Positions 26,780 to 38,688 of a stretch of DNA of 64,000 bases are shown piece after piece (positions within the stretch are counted from its first letter, which is position 1; the number at the start of each line of letters is the position of its first letter). Made by a program: the position numbers and the translations under genes. The DNA lies in NCBI GenBank assembly GCA_945643635.1, contig CALZFC010000009.1, positions 867,501 through 931,500 of the forward strand, in the 5' to 3' direction. Origin of the DNA: Allodiplogaster sudhausi (lineage: Eukaryota > Nematoda > Chromadorea > Rhabditida > Diplogasteridae). The notes beneath the pieces are model-generated. The model was given only the letters and a program-made list of their open reading frames with translations, was not told the DNA's origin and did no database searches.

Positions 26780-29597
26780 ATGGCGGACCCCGATTCGAGC
26801 AAGATCAAGAGCGAAGCAAATAGCAAGACGAATAAAAGCAAGGTGGGTAATTCCTTCTACTCTAACTATTTTTGTAAAAAAAGGAATTAATTTAAAAAAA
26901 ATTAAACTAATTTAAAAAGAACAGAGGAAAACAAATGATAACATAATTTCCTTTTAGAATGAGGCGCCGGAGAACGACCCCATGCAGCAAGAAATTCTAC
27001 GTAAGATGCTCAAACAGCTCATGAAGGAGAAGATGTGGGGCAACTACGTGAGAATGCGCAACTTTTTCTTTGATATTTGTCTAAAAGTTGCCGTACTCGC
27101 AATAGCAAGTCAATAGTTCCTTTGCACTTTTCAACTTCGCACTAATTCTATACTTCAAGAACTTCAAGCAGAAATGCAAATATCTCGGCATGAATTGAAC
27201 TCCCCCACCGCGGGCAAACAAAATAGTTGCTTGAAATGAGCACCCTCAGAGCAAATGTAAAATAATGAACTCAAAAGGGTTTCTATGATCTCTGTCTCGT
27301 TTTTCACTTTCTTTTTTTATCCAATGTTTCACTCTTGCAGTTTCCCTTCAAGTACAAGGACCTGCTGAAGATTCTGTGGCTTGCGAAGGACATCTTCGAG
27401 AAGGAGAGTCCCCTTGTCGAAATCGCCCCTCCGTGCGCCGTGGTTGGCGACATCCATGGCCAGGTTTGAAAGAGAGCAATCAAAACGAAAAATTAGATGT
27501 CATTTCAAATTGCCGCGGTCTCATTCGAGTGTGCTATTTTCACGCAGCGAGTCTGTGAAAAGTGAATCTGCGAAATAGTACGCCATGATTAGCGCATTCC
27601 CAGAATGAATGCGCGGCAATTCGAACATTCGTTAATTATTTTTATCCTTTTAATCTTACCGTCGAATCTTATTCACGTAACAAGAACGGAGAGTCTCCCA
27701 TTTGCCCCTTTTCAGTTCCAGGATCTCTGTCGGATCTTCCAGTCGTTTTCGATGGATGGAAAAATGGCATGTTTAATATGAGTAACAGTTAAATACTTCT
27801 TCCATTATGGTTTTCTTGGAACGACACCAAAAATCGACTATACTAATAATTTGTTTGTAATCCAGGGATACGCCTCGAAGAAGTTCACTTTCCTCGGCGA
27901 CTACGTGGACCGCGGCAAGCAGTCCATCGAGTGCGTCATCCTGCTCTTTGTCATCAAGATCTTGTATCCAACTAAGGTAGTCTTTCTATTCTTCTACTTT
28001 TTATTCTTCTTCTTCTCATCTCTAACAAATTCTGAATTCTTTCATCATCTTATTCTCCTACCGTAACCTGCACACATGCTGTCAGATCATGCTTCTCCGC
28101 GGGAACCACGAGTCACAGACGATCAACCAAGTCTACGGATTCAAGGACGAGATCTTCGAGCGTTTCAAAGATGTCTCTGCGATCATTGTTGTCTTCTGAA
28201 ATTTGCTTTTCCAGTTTTTTTAATCCAACGTGTCAAAAAGGTGGTGATGCGCTTAACATAAAATAATACAGAAATAAATATCATCTTTGTTAAAAGGAGA
28301 ATGAAATGCAACTGTAATCTATTAAAAAATTACCTTCGCATTCAAGTTGAGCTCTCCCTAAATCAGAAAAAAGGTGCGAATTCAAATTTGAATATAATTT
28401 TGTTTGCTCTCAGAAGAAGGAGGCACTCGGTCTTTGGCTGCTCTTCAACGACGTCTTTGCCAATCTCCCGCTCGCCTGCCTCATCCACAAGACTGTTCTC
28501 TGCATGCATGGAGGCATTTCGCCGCACCTCAACAGCCTCGATGATATCAAGAAGGCCGGTGTCAAATAAATATGATATTCGATGATATTCCAAGCGTATT
28601 TTTTAATGTAAAATATATTGTAATATACATGTATATATATATATAATATAATAAATTATATGCATAATAAAAATTGCGTGCTTCAACTTTAAAGATCCCG
28701 AAGCCGCTGCCCGAGCCTCAGAAGTCGCCGCTCGCGCTCGATCTCATGTGGGCAGATCCCATGCTCGGTCTGAAAGGGTTAGCGTTGCTTTTTTGGTTCT
28801 TTTTTATAATAAAATTTAATTGAAAATACTATGAATATATTATTTTTCTTTTAAATTTCTTTATTTCTTATTTTTTTATACAAATGCAGCTTCGAGCCTA
28901 ATAACGTCCGGAGCGTCTCCGTCCACTTTGGCGAGGACGTCGCGATTGAGAAGTGCGAGAAGCTGGGCATCCGAAGCATCATCCGAGCCCACCAGGTCAC
29001 GCATAACGACCAATTTTATTTTATTTTTTATTTTTTAGGAACAACTAATTTTTAGGAACAATTTTTTAGGAACAACTAATAAAAAAACTAATAAACTAAT
29101 AAAAAAAGTTGGAAAATTCTTTCTTGCAGATGATGATCAACGGCTTCAACTTCTTCTGCAACCGGCTCGTCCTGACCATCTTCTCGGCCGCCGATTACTT
29201 CCCAGCCAAGGTGGATTTATTTTTTCTCCTTTCTTTTCTTTTCTTCACCAAAATCAAAACATTCCAATGTCTTAAACGCGTTTTCTTTGTTTTCTCTTGG
29301 GTAAATTAAATCATTTTTAGTTGTTTTGATTTTAGGCGAATCGCGGCGCCGTCGCCATCGTCAACAAGGATGGCCACGTTGGGATCACGATGCTCATTCC
29401 GAGCGATAAGAAATCAAGTAATTATATAATTGAATGTTATATAATTTTTTTAGAACGTTACAATTTTTTTGTAATTTATTAATCTCTATTTCATTTTTAA
29501 ATCGAATTTTATTTTAGCCGGTGAGAAGGTCTTTCGCGGCAAACACGACGAGGGCACCGATGAGGACTTTGGCGGCATCCACCGCAAGAGGAACTGA
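26780..29597 (+). CDS. PP1-like serine/threonine protein phosphatase (divergent)
   Basis: PPP-family metallophosphatase. Exons: 26780-26842, 26958-27047, 27341-27463, 27716-27766, 27866-27976, 28086-28172, 28414-28560, 28695-28777, 28890-28995, 29130-29210, 29336-29417, 29518-29597. Metal- and substrate-site motifs are present: [30 protein letters not shown] and IIRAHQ. The C-terminal block that is SAPNYC in PP1 is [13 protein letters not shown] here, so the Tyr-Cys pair is not kept. There is a 5-residue insertion before GDYVDRG and a basic tail ([18 protein letters not shown]). The intron after 27766 needs a GC donor (ATG/GCATGT). Nematodes have many such divergent, often germline-specific PP1-like genes (general knowledge). 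An active enzyme is likely. Confidence 0.9.
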
Positions 29598-30373
29598 GGG
29601 GCTGGATCAGTCGGAAGCTCCGCCCCCTCGAAGAAAAAGGTCCCGCCCACCACTCACAAGAGAGCCCCGCCCCCATCCTTCAAGTTCCCATTTAACGAAT
29701 GCTTCAGTTCCCTCAGCCAACGAATATATAAATTGGAGCGGATGATATTGGCTTGCGCACCTTTTCCATAAATAAATGGAACAATTGAAAAAGAAAATAA
29801 TAAAATAACTGAAGAAGAAATGCGAAATGGACAAAAGAGGGGCATGGAGTTTTTCAACTACATATCTGCGAGAAACTTGTGGTCTATGTAATTGCTATTT
29901 AGTCACATACTGCCTGCCTCCAGTTTCTTCATGCACATTGCCTGAGATCCAGAGGAAGGTTCAGGTGGGTAAGATCGAGCAACTTCTACTCTGCCTAAAG
30001 TAATAATGATTTTAGAATCATTGAATCTATTCAGATGACTAATTGATCTTTGAAGCACCTTTTTAAGAGCGAATAATACTCGCAGATATAAAAATTGCGT
30101 GGCTTCCTGGTAGAAGGAAACCTTGATGCCAACTCGGGAAAGACGGCCGCCTTGTTGATCACGTCCGTGTGAAATGTAAGAACGAGATGAGCTATCAGTG
30201 AGCTCACTGCACTTCTTTCCTTGTTCTTTCTCTCAATCGGCTACCTCTCTCTAGCTCTCTCATTACAAATCTCTATCCACCTCTTGCCTCACCACTCGCA
30301 TGCAGACTCTCCTCTCGGAATGGGTGCGTGCAAATAATAAAGAAACACAAAGTGCATACATAGTACATACATA
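29598..30373. other. Intergenic
   Basis: Sequence downstream of the phosphatase stop. I see no exon or RNA gene with support. A short ACATACATACAGT run precedes the TIR element at 30374. Confidence 0.5.
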
Positions 30374-30818
30374 CAGTACCACTCAACGGCGAGGAGTCAA
30401 TGCTGCGTCGGCTATAGCGGATGCGACCAAATAGGCCAAGTTGAATATCCCGCTGCAGAAAGCTTTTCAGGCAAGTCACCAAGAAATTTGAGAACCCTGA
30501 ATTTTTCTTCACTAATCCCGTTAAGAAAAGTCTAGAAAATTTGCGAAATTAGAATTTTCATGAACCACGGTGACATAATTGTTGCGTTCACATATGGTAT
30601 TTCGTGTGTCGCAGGTTCGAACCCCAAGCGGAGCAAATATTTTGCTGCATTTGTTTTGAATTGAATTGTTTCCAGAATAGTGAAGAAAATTCATGGATCT
30701 CCTATTGAAATGTGATTTGGCTGAAAACGCTTTCTGCAGCGAGATATTCCACTTGGCCCATTTAGCCGTGTCCGCAATAGCCGACGCAGCATTGACCTAT
30801 CGCCGTTGAACGGTACTG
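30374..30818. mobile_element. 445-bp TIR element (MITE) flanked by TA
   Basis: Terminal inverted repeats of about 90 bp: left 30374-30464 begins CAGTACCACTCAACGGCG and right 30730-30818 ends CGCCGTTGAACGGTACTG. They share internal blocks such as CAATGCTGCGTCGGCTAT and GCTGCAGAAAGC. TA lies directly outside both ends (30372-30373 and 30819-30820), as for Tc1/mariner-type insertions. It has no coding capacity. A tRNA-like sequence sits in the middle. Confidence 0.88.
30575..30632 (+). other. tRNA-like (Pol III B-box) sequence
   Basis: TTGTTGCGTTCACATATGG followed after a spacer by TCGCAGGTTCGAACCCC. The B-box GGTTCGAACCC is perfect, but the T-stem and acceptor stem do not pair well, so this is not a functional tRNA. 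It shares the stretch GTCGCAGGTTC with the tRNA-like copies at 53211 and 54021. Confidence 0.5.
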
Positions 30819-30839
30819 TATATGTCTATGGAAAGTGTT

Positions 30840-31618
30840 TCCAAAAACAAAGAATTAATATAATCAATATTTAACTAATCAGGCTCCGGCAATCAGAATG
30901 TTCAGTTTCTGCTCGGCTTGCAAGTTGTTCTCCATGTCTGGGGTCTCCTCAGGCAAACTTATATTAATTCTACATGATTTCGCTTTCGTTCAGAATCAGT
31001 TGTGAAAAAAATTGTTGTGTGATGTGTAAAATCATTACCTCATCTGAATAATTGACTATGTTAACGACAAGGTAGTATGAAGTATCGGTGTATAATTAAA
31101 GAACTTTGGGAGCTATCAAATTGTTTGTTAATGCTTGATATAGAAAGCAAATTGTTTCGCTGCGAACTAATATGAGTGAACCGATAAATTATTTTTGAGA
31201 AATGCTGCTGGTTTCAGCGGAAACGCAATTGAAGAACCTTTACCATTCAATCAAATTCAGCTATGAAGAGATACTTTTTTTCGTTCTTTCTCTGTGTGCC
31301 TCAATCGGTATTTGATTCTATCTGCCGCTCTTATTCTCCTTTCTCTTTTTTCTCCTCTTTCGCTGCTCTCAATCTCCAAAGTTAACTCGTGCAATCTCTC
31401 GTTTCCATTCTCTATCACGTGATTGATCTGTTAGCAATCTCATGAATAATGTTAAATGTAACTACTTCGTTCATGTATGTGCTCAATAGATAAGATGGAC
31501 AGTGTCATTCTATTTCTGGTTTATTGTATCAATTTTGAGACAGAGGTGCCTCTGTTTTAGATTTTTTTTCTTAGAATAAATACATTTTAATGAGTAAATG
31601 TTTACCTATCGCAGAGCA
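30840..31618. other. Intergenic, upstream of the transporter gene
   Basis: AT-rich; nothing supportable. An acceptor-like TATCGCAG ends 4 nt before the transporter ATG, so a 5' UTR intron or a trans-splice acceptor may lie here. Confidence 0.45.
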
Positions 31619-33716
31619 ATGCTTGTGATACGTGACCGCTACCGCGTCCTGGTTATTCTGACTACATTCGCAATGCTTGGCGGACTTATGATTCTTCCTG
31701 ATACTTTCACTTTTACTATGGTCTACATGGAAAAGAACGCCACGGTCAGTTACATATTTTTTTATTAAAAAAGAATTTAATTTTGAGTCGACGAATGTTC
31801 GCATCTACGAAGAGAGCGAGAAAAACTTCTTGATATCAGCCGTTGGAATCGGAACCTTGCTTGGCATGTACCCTTACACTTGGCTTTTATCTCTCTTTGG
31901 AGCACGGCACGTCGTATTTATAACAGGTTTAGTTTTCTATTTTATTTTTTTCTCGTAAAAAAATTATTATTAATTTTGCATTCATTAGAGGCGTCTTTTC
32001 GGCTGGATTGAATTGCTTTCTTCCGTTTATCCTCGATCACTCGTACCCAGCAGCGATTGTAGCGAGGGTTGTCCAAGTATGTTAAAGGAGGGCGACCACC
32101 GAAAAATATTTAATGCAGGTATCTAATTTGATATACCACATTATTTTTCCGTGATCGTCCTCCTTTAAATAAAAATTATTTAATAATTACTGATATCAGA
32201 TTGAGAATGCTGTCACTGCTTCCGAACAGCCAAAGTGATTTTTCTCCGTAGGGAGTTCTGTATGCGGCCGACTTCAGTGCGATTGGGTTGGTGGTCTCTC
32301 GTTGGGTTCCGGTGGATGAGACAGGTCTCGCATTGGCTGTTCTGTGGACGTTCCCATTCATGAAGTCGCTCGTACAAATGCCTGTGGCTAGCACGGTTAC
32401 TCGCAATACACTCGTGCAATGCCTTCATTAATCTGTAATTAAGATTCTTGGGTTAGCGGGATGGCGAGCGGTTTTCTACGCCATGAGCGGAATCACCTTC
32501 TCCTTGTCACTTCTATGGCTGCTTGTGTACCGTGATGATCCGGCGGAGTCGATTGCAACCAAGCGTGAATTGGAGAGAATACGAGCGCTCAAAGTGGCAT
32601 CCTCAACCGCTGCGAAAAGGATTATCGTGCCCTACCGGGTAATATTCTTTTTCCATCCCTCTTATTTGTGCAAACATATTCAAGGCAAACTCTTTAATTG
32701 TGTAAAGGCCAACGAAAAAAACTTTAAATCTTAAAGGCTATACTGAAAGACATTCACGTCAACGCGGTTTGGTGGGCGACATTTGCTGATACGACATCGA
32801 CTATTATGATTATGGTGACGATATTAGTTATTATATTATGGTGACGATATTATGATTATGGTGACGATATTATATAGTTTGCTCTTTAAAAGCAACTGCA
32901 ATTTCCATTTCTTACTCTGTCGTCAATAACCGCAAGCTGCATCAGATGTACACTGTCAAATATCTGGACACTCTCGGCTTCTCGCCATCTGAAGCTGCGT
33001 GGAGCTCAATAATTTCTGGCTACATCATGTTCGCCGTTCGTATCGTCGGCGGCTTGTTGAGCGATAACATCAAGTGTGGAGTTTAACAAATAATTTTTTG
33101 CATATTTTAATTTTAGTATTTTAAATAGTTTATTTTGTTGTGATAAACATATTATTCTGATAACAGAGGCGTGAGAGAAGTGTCGAAGATTCGCTTCTTT
33201 GCCTTCCTCTCGATGCCAGTGGCCGCAGGTGCTCTTGTCTTACTGGCCATTCTGCCAGCTACTCATTCTTTTTCTGCACCGCTGATCATCATTCTTTTCA
33301 AGGTTAATATTTTTGAGAGAGGAAAAACACTGAAAAATATTATAATCAAGGCCCTCGTTGGATTCGCCGTTGGAGCCTTCGGAAAAGGCGCCGTTCTCAT
33401 TTCGGGGTTTGTGTCTCATTTTTTTTTCTACATGAATTATTAGAAATGCTTTTATACCGCATCCGTCTAACTTTGACTCGACTCTCCCAGTCCATATGCC
33501 TTCTTCGTGGTCGGCCAGGGCCAGCTGTTCAAGTCGATTGCCGTGCTCGTGGAGCCGCTGCTCTTCAATCTCGTAGTCCCCTCTGGCAGTCATGCCGAGT
33601 GGCAGCTCTTCTTTGCTCTCCACGCGGCTCTCATCACTCTTTGCTTCATTCTCTACATGCCTTTCGTCAAAGCGGAGCCTGCCAGCTACATTACGCGTAA
33701 CCGTGAAAGTGACTAA
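31619..33716 (+). CDS. Major facilitator transporter, SLC17-like (anion/phosphate type)
   Basis: Multi-pass transporter. Start ATG 31619 (MLVIRDRYRVLVILTTFAML). Exons at about 31619-31740, 31788-31926, 31987-32078, 32252-32398, 32444-32640, 32736-32811, 32944-33075, 33167-33301, 33351-33408 and 33491-33716; phases agree. Characteristic segments include the glycosylatable loop with NAT, the exon ISAVGIGTLLGMYPYTWLLS, the central GWRAVFYAMSGITFSLSLLW followed by LLVYRDDPAE (the helix 6/cytoplasmic loop hallmark of SLC17), LGFSPSEAAWSSIISGYIMF and the last helix FFALHAALITLCFILYMPFV. Substrate cannot be told from sequence; nematodes have many SLC17 paralogues. Alternative: another organic-anion MFS branch. 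Confidence 0.82.
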
Positions 33717-34091
33717 TAAATTGCATTTAATTTCGATCAAACAACATTAACATTGTGATTGCGGAGCGAATTACAAAGAAATTATTCTTTACAAAACTGG
33801 ATTTGTATGTAATACAAAACGGAAACAAAGCCCTGCAGTGTTAGACTCGACATTTGTAGGAAGAATTAAAGTAAAAACTTTTATTGCTTTTGAGCGTATC
33901 AGACTAGAAAAATGCAGGCAGGAATGACTCTACAAATTCTGGACTGTCTTACTCATTCGTTGTGGCATTCCAGTTGTCACTTCTGCAGCTTCAGTGGACA
34001 TCAATCGATGTGCTGCTCGGTTGTTGCAATAGATGGCAATGACTTTTGTCAGATACTTGCAGTTTGAAGAAGAGTTTCCTTCCAGATTCAG

Positions 34092-34927
34092 ATGTTTCTG
34101 CTACTTGCGCTTGTCTTTCTTCCAACGATAACTGCGTCCCCGGTGGTGGGGTCAAATTTTCGTAAAATTATTGTATCTGGGAAGCTAGAATGTGCCGAGG
34201 CTATTGGCGTCAACGCGACATATACAGTCTACTTGATGGAGGAAGATGGCGGTATGCATTTATCCTACCTAGAAAAGATAGTGTTTATATATTGAAGTAC
34301 ATACATATATGTATATGTATGTATGTACATAGTACCTTATTTAATATTATTCTCTTATTCAAGTTGACCAAGCATAATTTAATCGCTGTAACTACATATC
34401 TTTTGGATAAGTCGTTTGTGCCTTTACTTTCTATACACATATTTTTTTCTATTACAGGAATGGACTCGTTGTGGAATCCGGATGACGAGCTGGCCGTAGT
34501 GCATGGCGAGCATCCTGGCGCGGCGCCTTTCAAGATTGAAGGCAGATCACACTTTGAGCTTGACTTCCAACTCGAGCCCTATCTACGCATCACGCACAAT
34601 TGCATTGATGTCAATTCCTATTTTTTGTACATTTAAATTTACATTCTACATATTTCTCATACACAATATTAGAATTGTGGCTGTCATTCAGAATGCAAAG
34701 ATAAATGGAGGACTTGCCACCGGCTGCGTTCCTCTTCAAGTTCTCTACATGGACGACGTTCATGCGCCCGAATATTACCAGAATATTAATACCGTTCGAT
34801 TCGATGTTCGTTCCATTAAATCTGATTTTCTTTTGACATTCTCATGTTTTATCCGCTTATGATGATTTAGCAACTATGCAACTGCGAGAATCTTGACGAC
34901 CCAGACTGTGCAATCGGCGTGCCATAA
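34092..34927 (+). CDS. Transthyretin-like (TTR/TTL) secreted protein
   Basis: Nematode-specific extracellular beta-sandwich family. Start ATG 34092 with a signal peptide MFLLLALVFLPTITASP, then KIIVSGKLECAEAIGVNATY (the typical first strands). Exon 2 (34458 to about 34625) has WNPDDELAVVHGEHPGAAPF and FQLEPYLRITHNC, the conserved His-x-Cys block. Exon 3 carries the ATGCVPLQVLYMDD segment, and exon 4 (34871-34927) ends QLCNCENLDDPDCAIGVP-stop. Introns are GT-AG; exon 2 most likely ends at TTTTTT/GTACAT, which restores frame. An N-glycosylation site (NAT) is present. The role in general is poorly known; TTR-52 acts in engulfment. Confidence 0.83.
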
Positions 34928-35693
34928 TTTTCATCCAATGGAATCATTCATAAATTTGATCATGACAAGATAAAGTCCTTTCATATCCATGAACTTGTGC
35001 ACTTCCTTTCTTCATCTACTTATGTATGAAGACTAATATAATCAATATGATATAATGTGTAGAAGTTATACATGTATTTGTTCTATGTACATACATTCGT
35101 TTGATCTTTTGGCTTCGTGAGCCACACACTGTGTACTACATAGTTTGGTAGCACTGAATCTTTACCCTTGTCAATGCCTTGTCCGGCTGAGGCCCCATGC
35201 TCCTTTTGCTCTACCAACTACCTCTCGGCAGCAATTGATATACAAGCTCTGCCTAACCACATAAGTCAGAGCAATGTTCACTCTTCATTTGGTTCTCGTA
35301 AGCGGTGGTCTTTTCGTCTCTCGTAATAAACCTCTCTTCCGCCTCGGCTCTTGTCTCACACACATCATTCCCTGTCCCTCTCGCACTCGGAAGGACGTTA
35401 GACAGACATATGTACATACATATTTTTAAATCTAAAATAATCGTAAGTACATGTAAAAATTGTAAAGTATGTTCCTGAATTGTCAGCAATTTTGGGCGTG
35501 TCCGACATTTGTTTGAGCACGATCCTTTCATGACTACGCTGTTGTGCATGGGAAGTCGAAGCTGTTATCAGTTCGTACTTGAATCGATGTCCTCAGCCGC
35601 GCCCATGTACAGAGATGAATGATGCTCCTGGATGCATTTCGCTGCCAAATCTGTTTTTCCTTCTTCTAGACAATCACTCCCTTCCTCTCAAGA
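34928..35693. other. Intergenic
   Basis: No supportable gene. Contains short TACATA/TATGTA runs at 35050-35100 and 35410-35425 of the kind found in many introns in this window. Confidence 0.5.
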
Positions 35694-37915
35694 ATGGCTC
35701 ATGTTCAATATGATGACGAAGATGATCTCTTTGAGTATGTCAACATGAGAACTGATTGTGAGGTAATCCAATTTGGAGACTCTTAGTTAGCATCTTGTCT
35801 GAAATCAACCACCGCTCAGCCCTTCTTCAAAAGGCTCGGATGCGGAACTCTCGCTGCCCAAGGACGGCTGCGTCAATTTGTATGCCTTATCGCAGCAGCT
35901 GTTCTCATCTTCTACTTTGTTCTATGGAGCGATGGAGGCATTATTACGAGTCGTATAACATTGACAGATGAGCGCGCGTTGGAGATAGAACGACGCAAAC
36001 TGCAGGTCCTACTATTTTTATTGCCTAACCCTATTTCCAACACTACAAATTTATCTTTAAACTAAGAAATAACAAAGCTTTTCAGATGGAGGTTCTTTCT
36101 AACGTGTTTACTGGGAACTCACTTCTGCGAAAACGCTCTGAAGTTGCTGATGTTGACTGTGGCCGTATTTTAGCCGGCGATAAAGCCTATCAAAATGCTG
36201 TTGCGAAGCAAAAGATCAAGTTGAAGCCAATAAAAGAGGTAAGGCCAACTAATAAGGTTGAAGATGCTATAATTTATAAGTTTTATAACGTTTGTGACAT
36301 TTAAATACAGTATTAATGTTTTGAAGCTTTATTTCTTCCTAGGTGAACTTAACCTGTTCCGCAATATATAACCGAATCCTGCCGCCTCGCAATAAGAAGA
36401 CCGAATATCCTCTTGCTTTTGCAAAGCTTGTTTATCGAGTTAGTGACAATCATAAGGAAACAAATTTTGTATTCAAGTGAATCTTATAGGACGCGGAATT
36501 TATTGAGGAAGAGTTGGCTACAACATACTCATTTGAAAACTTCTACTGTTTTGCTCTCGACAATAAGGCAGGTTAATGCTCTCTCAAGTCTTTCAAAGTT
36601 TCTAGTCACTTCTTGCTAGATATATGGCCGTCATTAATATCTTTAATTATTTTTAATTGTTTGAATATCTATAGAAGTTCTAGACGTCACACGCCTTCCG
36701 CTCGCATATGATTGCCCTGTCGGAGTGTCTGCCAAATGTCTTCCTCTCTGAACGGGAGTACGCCTTTGACTCCGCCGGTCATTTCCATAATGATGGTCAT
36801 CTCGATTGTGCCAAGCGACTGCTGCCGTTTCATTGGAATTACATAATGTTTTTGCAAGTTTGTACATACATATGTATATGTATGTATCTACTTGAATACT
36901 TTATACAAACAAAACATGAGTAGTGTTTCTCATTGATCTTGCGTATTTTTTTTCTCGCAACACAAGCACTCTCTCTCTCTCCTCTCTCTCCTCTCTCTAT
37001 CCTCTCTCTCTCTCCTCTCTCTTTCTCCTCTCTCTCTCTCCTCTCTCTCCTCTCTCTCTCTCTTAAGAATGATGACGTGCTGCTCAAGTCCAACGATGAG
37101 CTCGTCCACATCTACCAGCTGCTGAATGGCTCAAACGACTGGGAGATGCTCTTCTGCAGAGACTGCCGCTGTGTCAAGGCGCTCGAACGTAATCTCGGCA
37201 AACTTGGCCTTTGTCCAAGCGGACAGTGGCTTTGTTAGTCATTTTAATAACTTTCTTAATTAATAATAATTATACTTTTAACGACCGCGATTATTTCAGT
37301 GGGTTCGAGTAGTATGTGCACTTCGAGCAATCTGACCTGGGGCAAAGGCTCTGTCCAAGTCTCCCTGTCACGAGCAACGATCGAGTACATCATCAAGAGG
37401 CTCGACTACTCAAGGCTGCTGGCTAATCTCAATGCATTAGTTAGCCTCTTCCGGTTCTTATGTCAGAATTGTCTTACAATTAATTCTTTTTATTTTACTG
37501 AATTTGCATTTCCAAGTGTCGTCACATTAATTTATTTTAATGTCGATAGTATATACAGGAGTACGGATCGGACGAGGAGCTTATTCATACTCTTGCGCTG
37601 ACTCCCGAGCTCGGACTTCCTGGGGGATACACGACGAAATGTCTTCGGCATGGCTACAAAACGAAAGTCGCTGATAACATCTTTGTCACGCGGTAAGTAA
37701 TTAATTAATTAGTAATTAATTGCATGACTGGGAATTTTTTACGGGTATATTTTTGTTGAGACTGTCGCACTGGAGTCACTTGGATAAAGAATGCGGTGGC
37801 AGCTGGCGGCATGGCATCTGCGTCTTCGGAGTCAGAGACCTGCCGTACCTCGCCGGCTCGCCCTATCTCTCCGCCAACAAGGCATGCGATCTCTTTCTCT
37901 GCCACCCCCCCCCCC

Positions 37916-37961
<46 letters not shown>

Positions 37962-38276
37962 GCCCTCTCTCTCTCTCTCTTCTCTTTCTCCCTCTCTCTC
38001 TCTCTTTCTTAATCACTCTCTTTCTCTCTCGTCTTTCCTTTCTTAATCTCTCCTCTCTCTCTCTCGTTGTCGCTCTCTCTCTCCTTCTCTCTCTCTATTC
38101 ATAATGAGTCGCAGATGATGGTGGATCATGACTACGCTGCCATCGCATGCTTGTCCGAGCTGCTCTTCAATCGTTCCGTCCGAGGAGTGGTTGATCATCC
38201 TCTCCGAGATGAGCACTATCTCAATCTGCCCCAGGTGCGAAGAGACTCTCTCTCTCTCCCCTCTCCGTCTCTCTCC

Positions 38277-38319
<43 letters not shown>

Positions 38320-38688
38320 AATCTTCGATTTCACTGCTAACTCGTCAAGATTCGAAAGTATGCATGTAACGTGAGATATGTAGTTCAGGTTCGTTTCGAT
38401 AGAGAACGAAGAAAGCCCAACTTCAATGTCAGCTCCTTCCAATGCTCCCTTGTGAAGCCGACAACTACTTTCACTCCTCCACATAGCAATGCACACATTA
38501 CCACATTAAAATTGCTGTCTTCGATTCCCCAAAGCAATACAACAAAAGTACCCTTAACGAAGTCAACGTTTTCGCACTTTACAAATATATCGCGATTTGA
38601 CAAAGGCACTAGTGTCTCAAGATTAGCTGCCTCAATGTGTCCATCTACAAATGTTTCCAGACCCAACAATATATCTACGGAACATTAA
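35694..38688 (+). CDS. Core-2/I-branching beta-1,6-N-acetylglucosaminyltransferase
   Basis: Golgi type II glycosyltransferase (PF02485 family; gly-1-type in nematodes) that adds GlcNAc in beta-1,6 linkage to O-glycans. The cytoplasmic N-terminus MAHVQYDDEDDLFEYVNMRT is followed by a signal anchor (FVCLIAAAVLIFYFVLW) and stem. Catalytic-domain landmarks: CGRILAGDKAYQNAV, TEYPLAFAKLVYR, FENFYCFALDNK, ECLPNVFLSEREYAFDSAGH, HLDCAKRLLPFHWNYIMFLQ, NDDVLLKSNDELVHIYQLLN, LTWGKGSVQVSLSRATIEYI, PGGYTT and HGICVFGVRDLPYL. Two introns use GC donors (after 36566, AAG/GCAGGT; after 37880, AAG/GCATGC). The last exon (38350-38688) adds about 113 Ser/Thr-rich residues beyond the usual end of the domain. CT tracts sit in three introns next to acceptors. 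Confidence 0.9.
36969..37063. repeat. CT-rich tract in intron, adjoining the acceptor
   Basis: About 95 nt of CTCTCTCCTCTCTC ending in CTCTTAAG at the next exon of the glycosyltransferase. Confidence 0.9.
37915..38098. repeat. (CT)n tract in glycosyltransferase intron
   Basis: C11 followed by CT repeats with TTTC and TCGTTGTCG interruptions, between the exon ending 37880 and the one starting at 38115. Confidence 0.92.
38246..38320. repeat. (CT)n tract in the last glycosyltransferase intron
   Basis: CT repeat just after the donor at 38236. Confidence 0.92.

Noticed and set aside
30575..30632. Possible functional tRNA gene
   Set aside because: Perfect B-box, but the T-stem and acceptor stem do not pair and no anticodon arm can be drawn.
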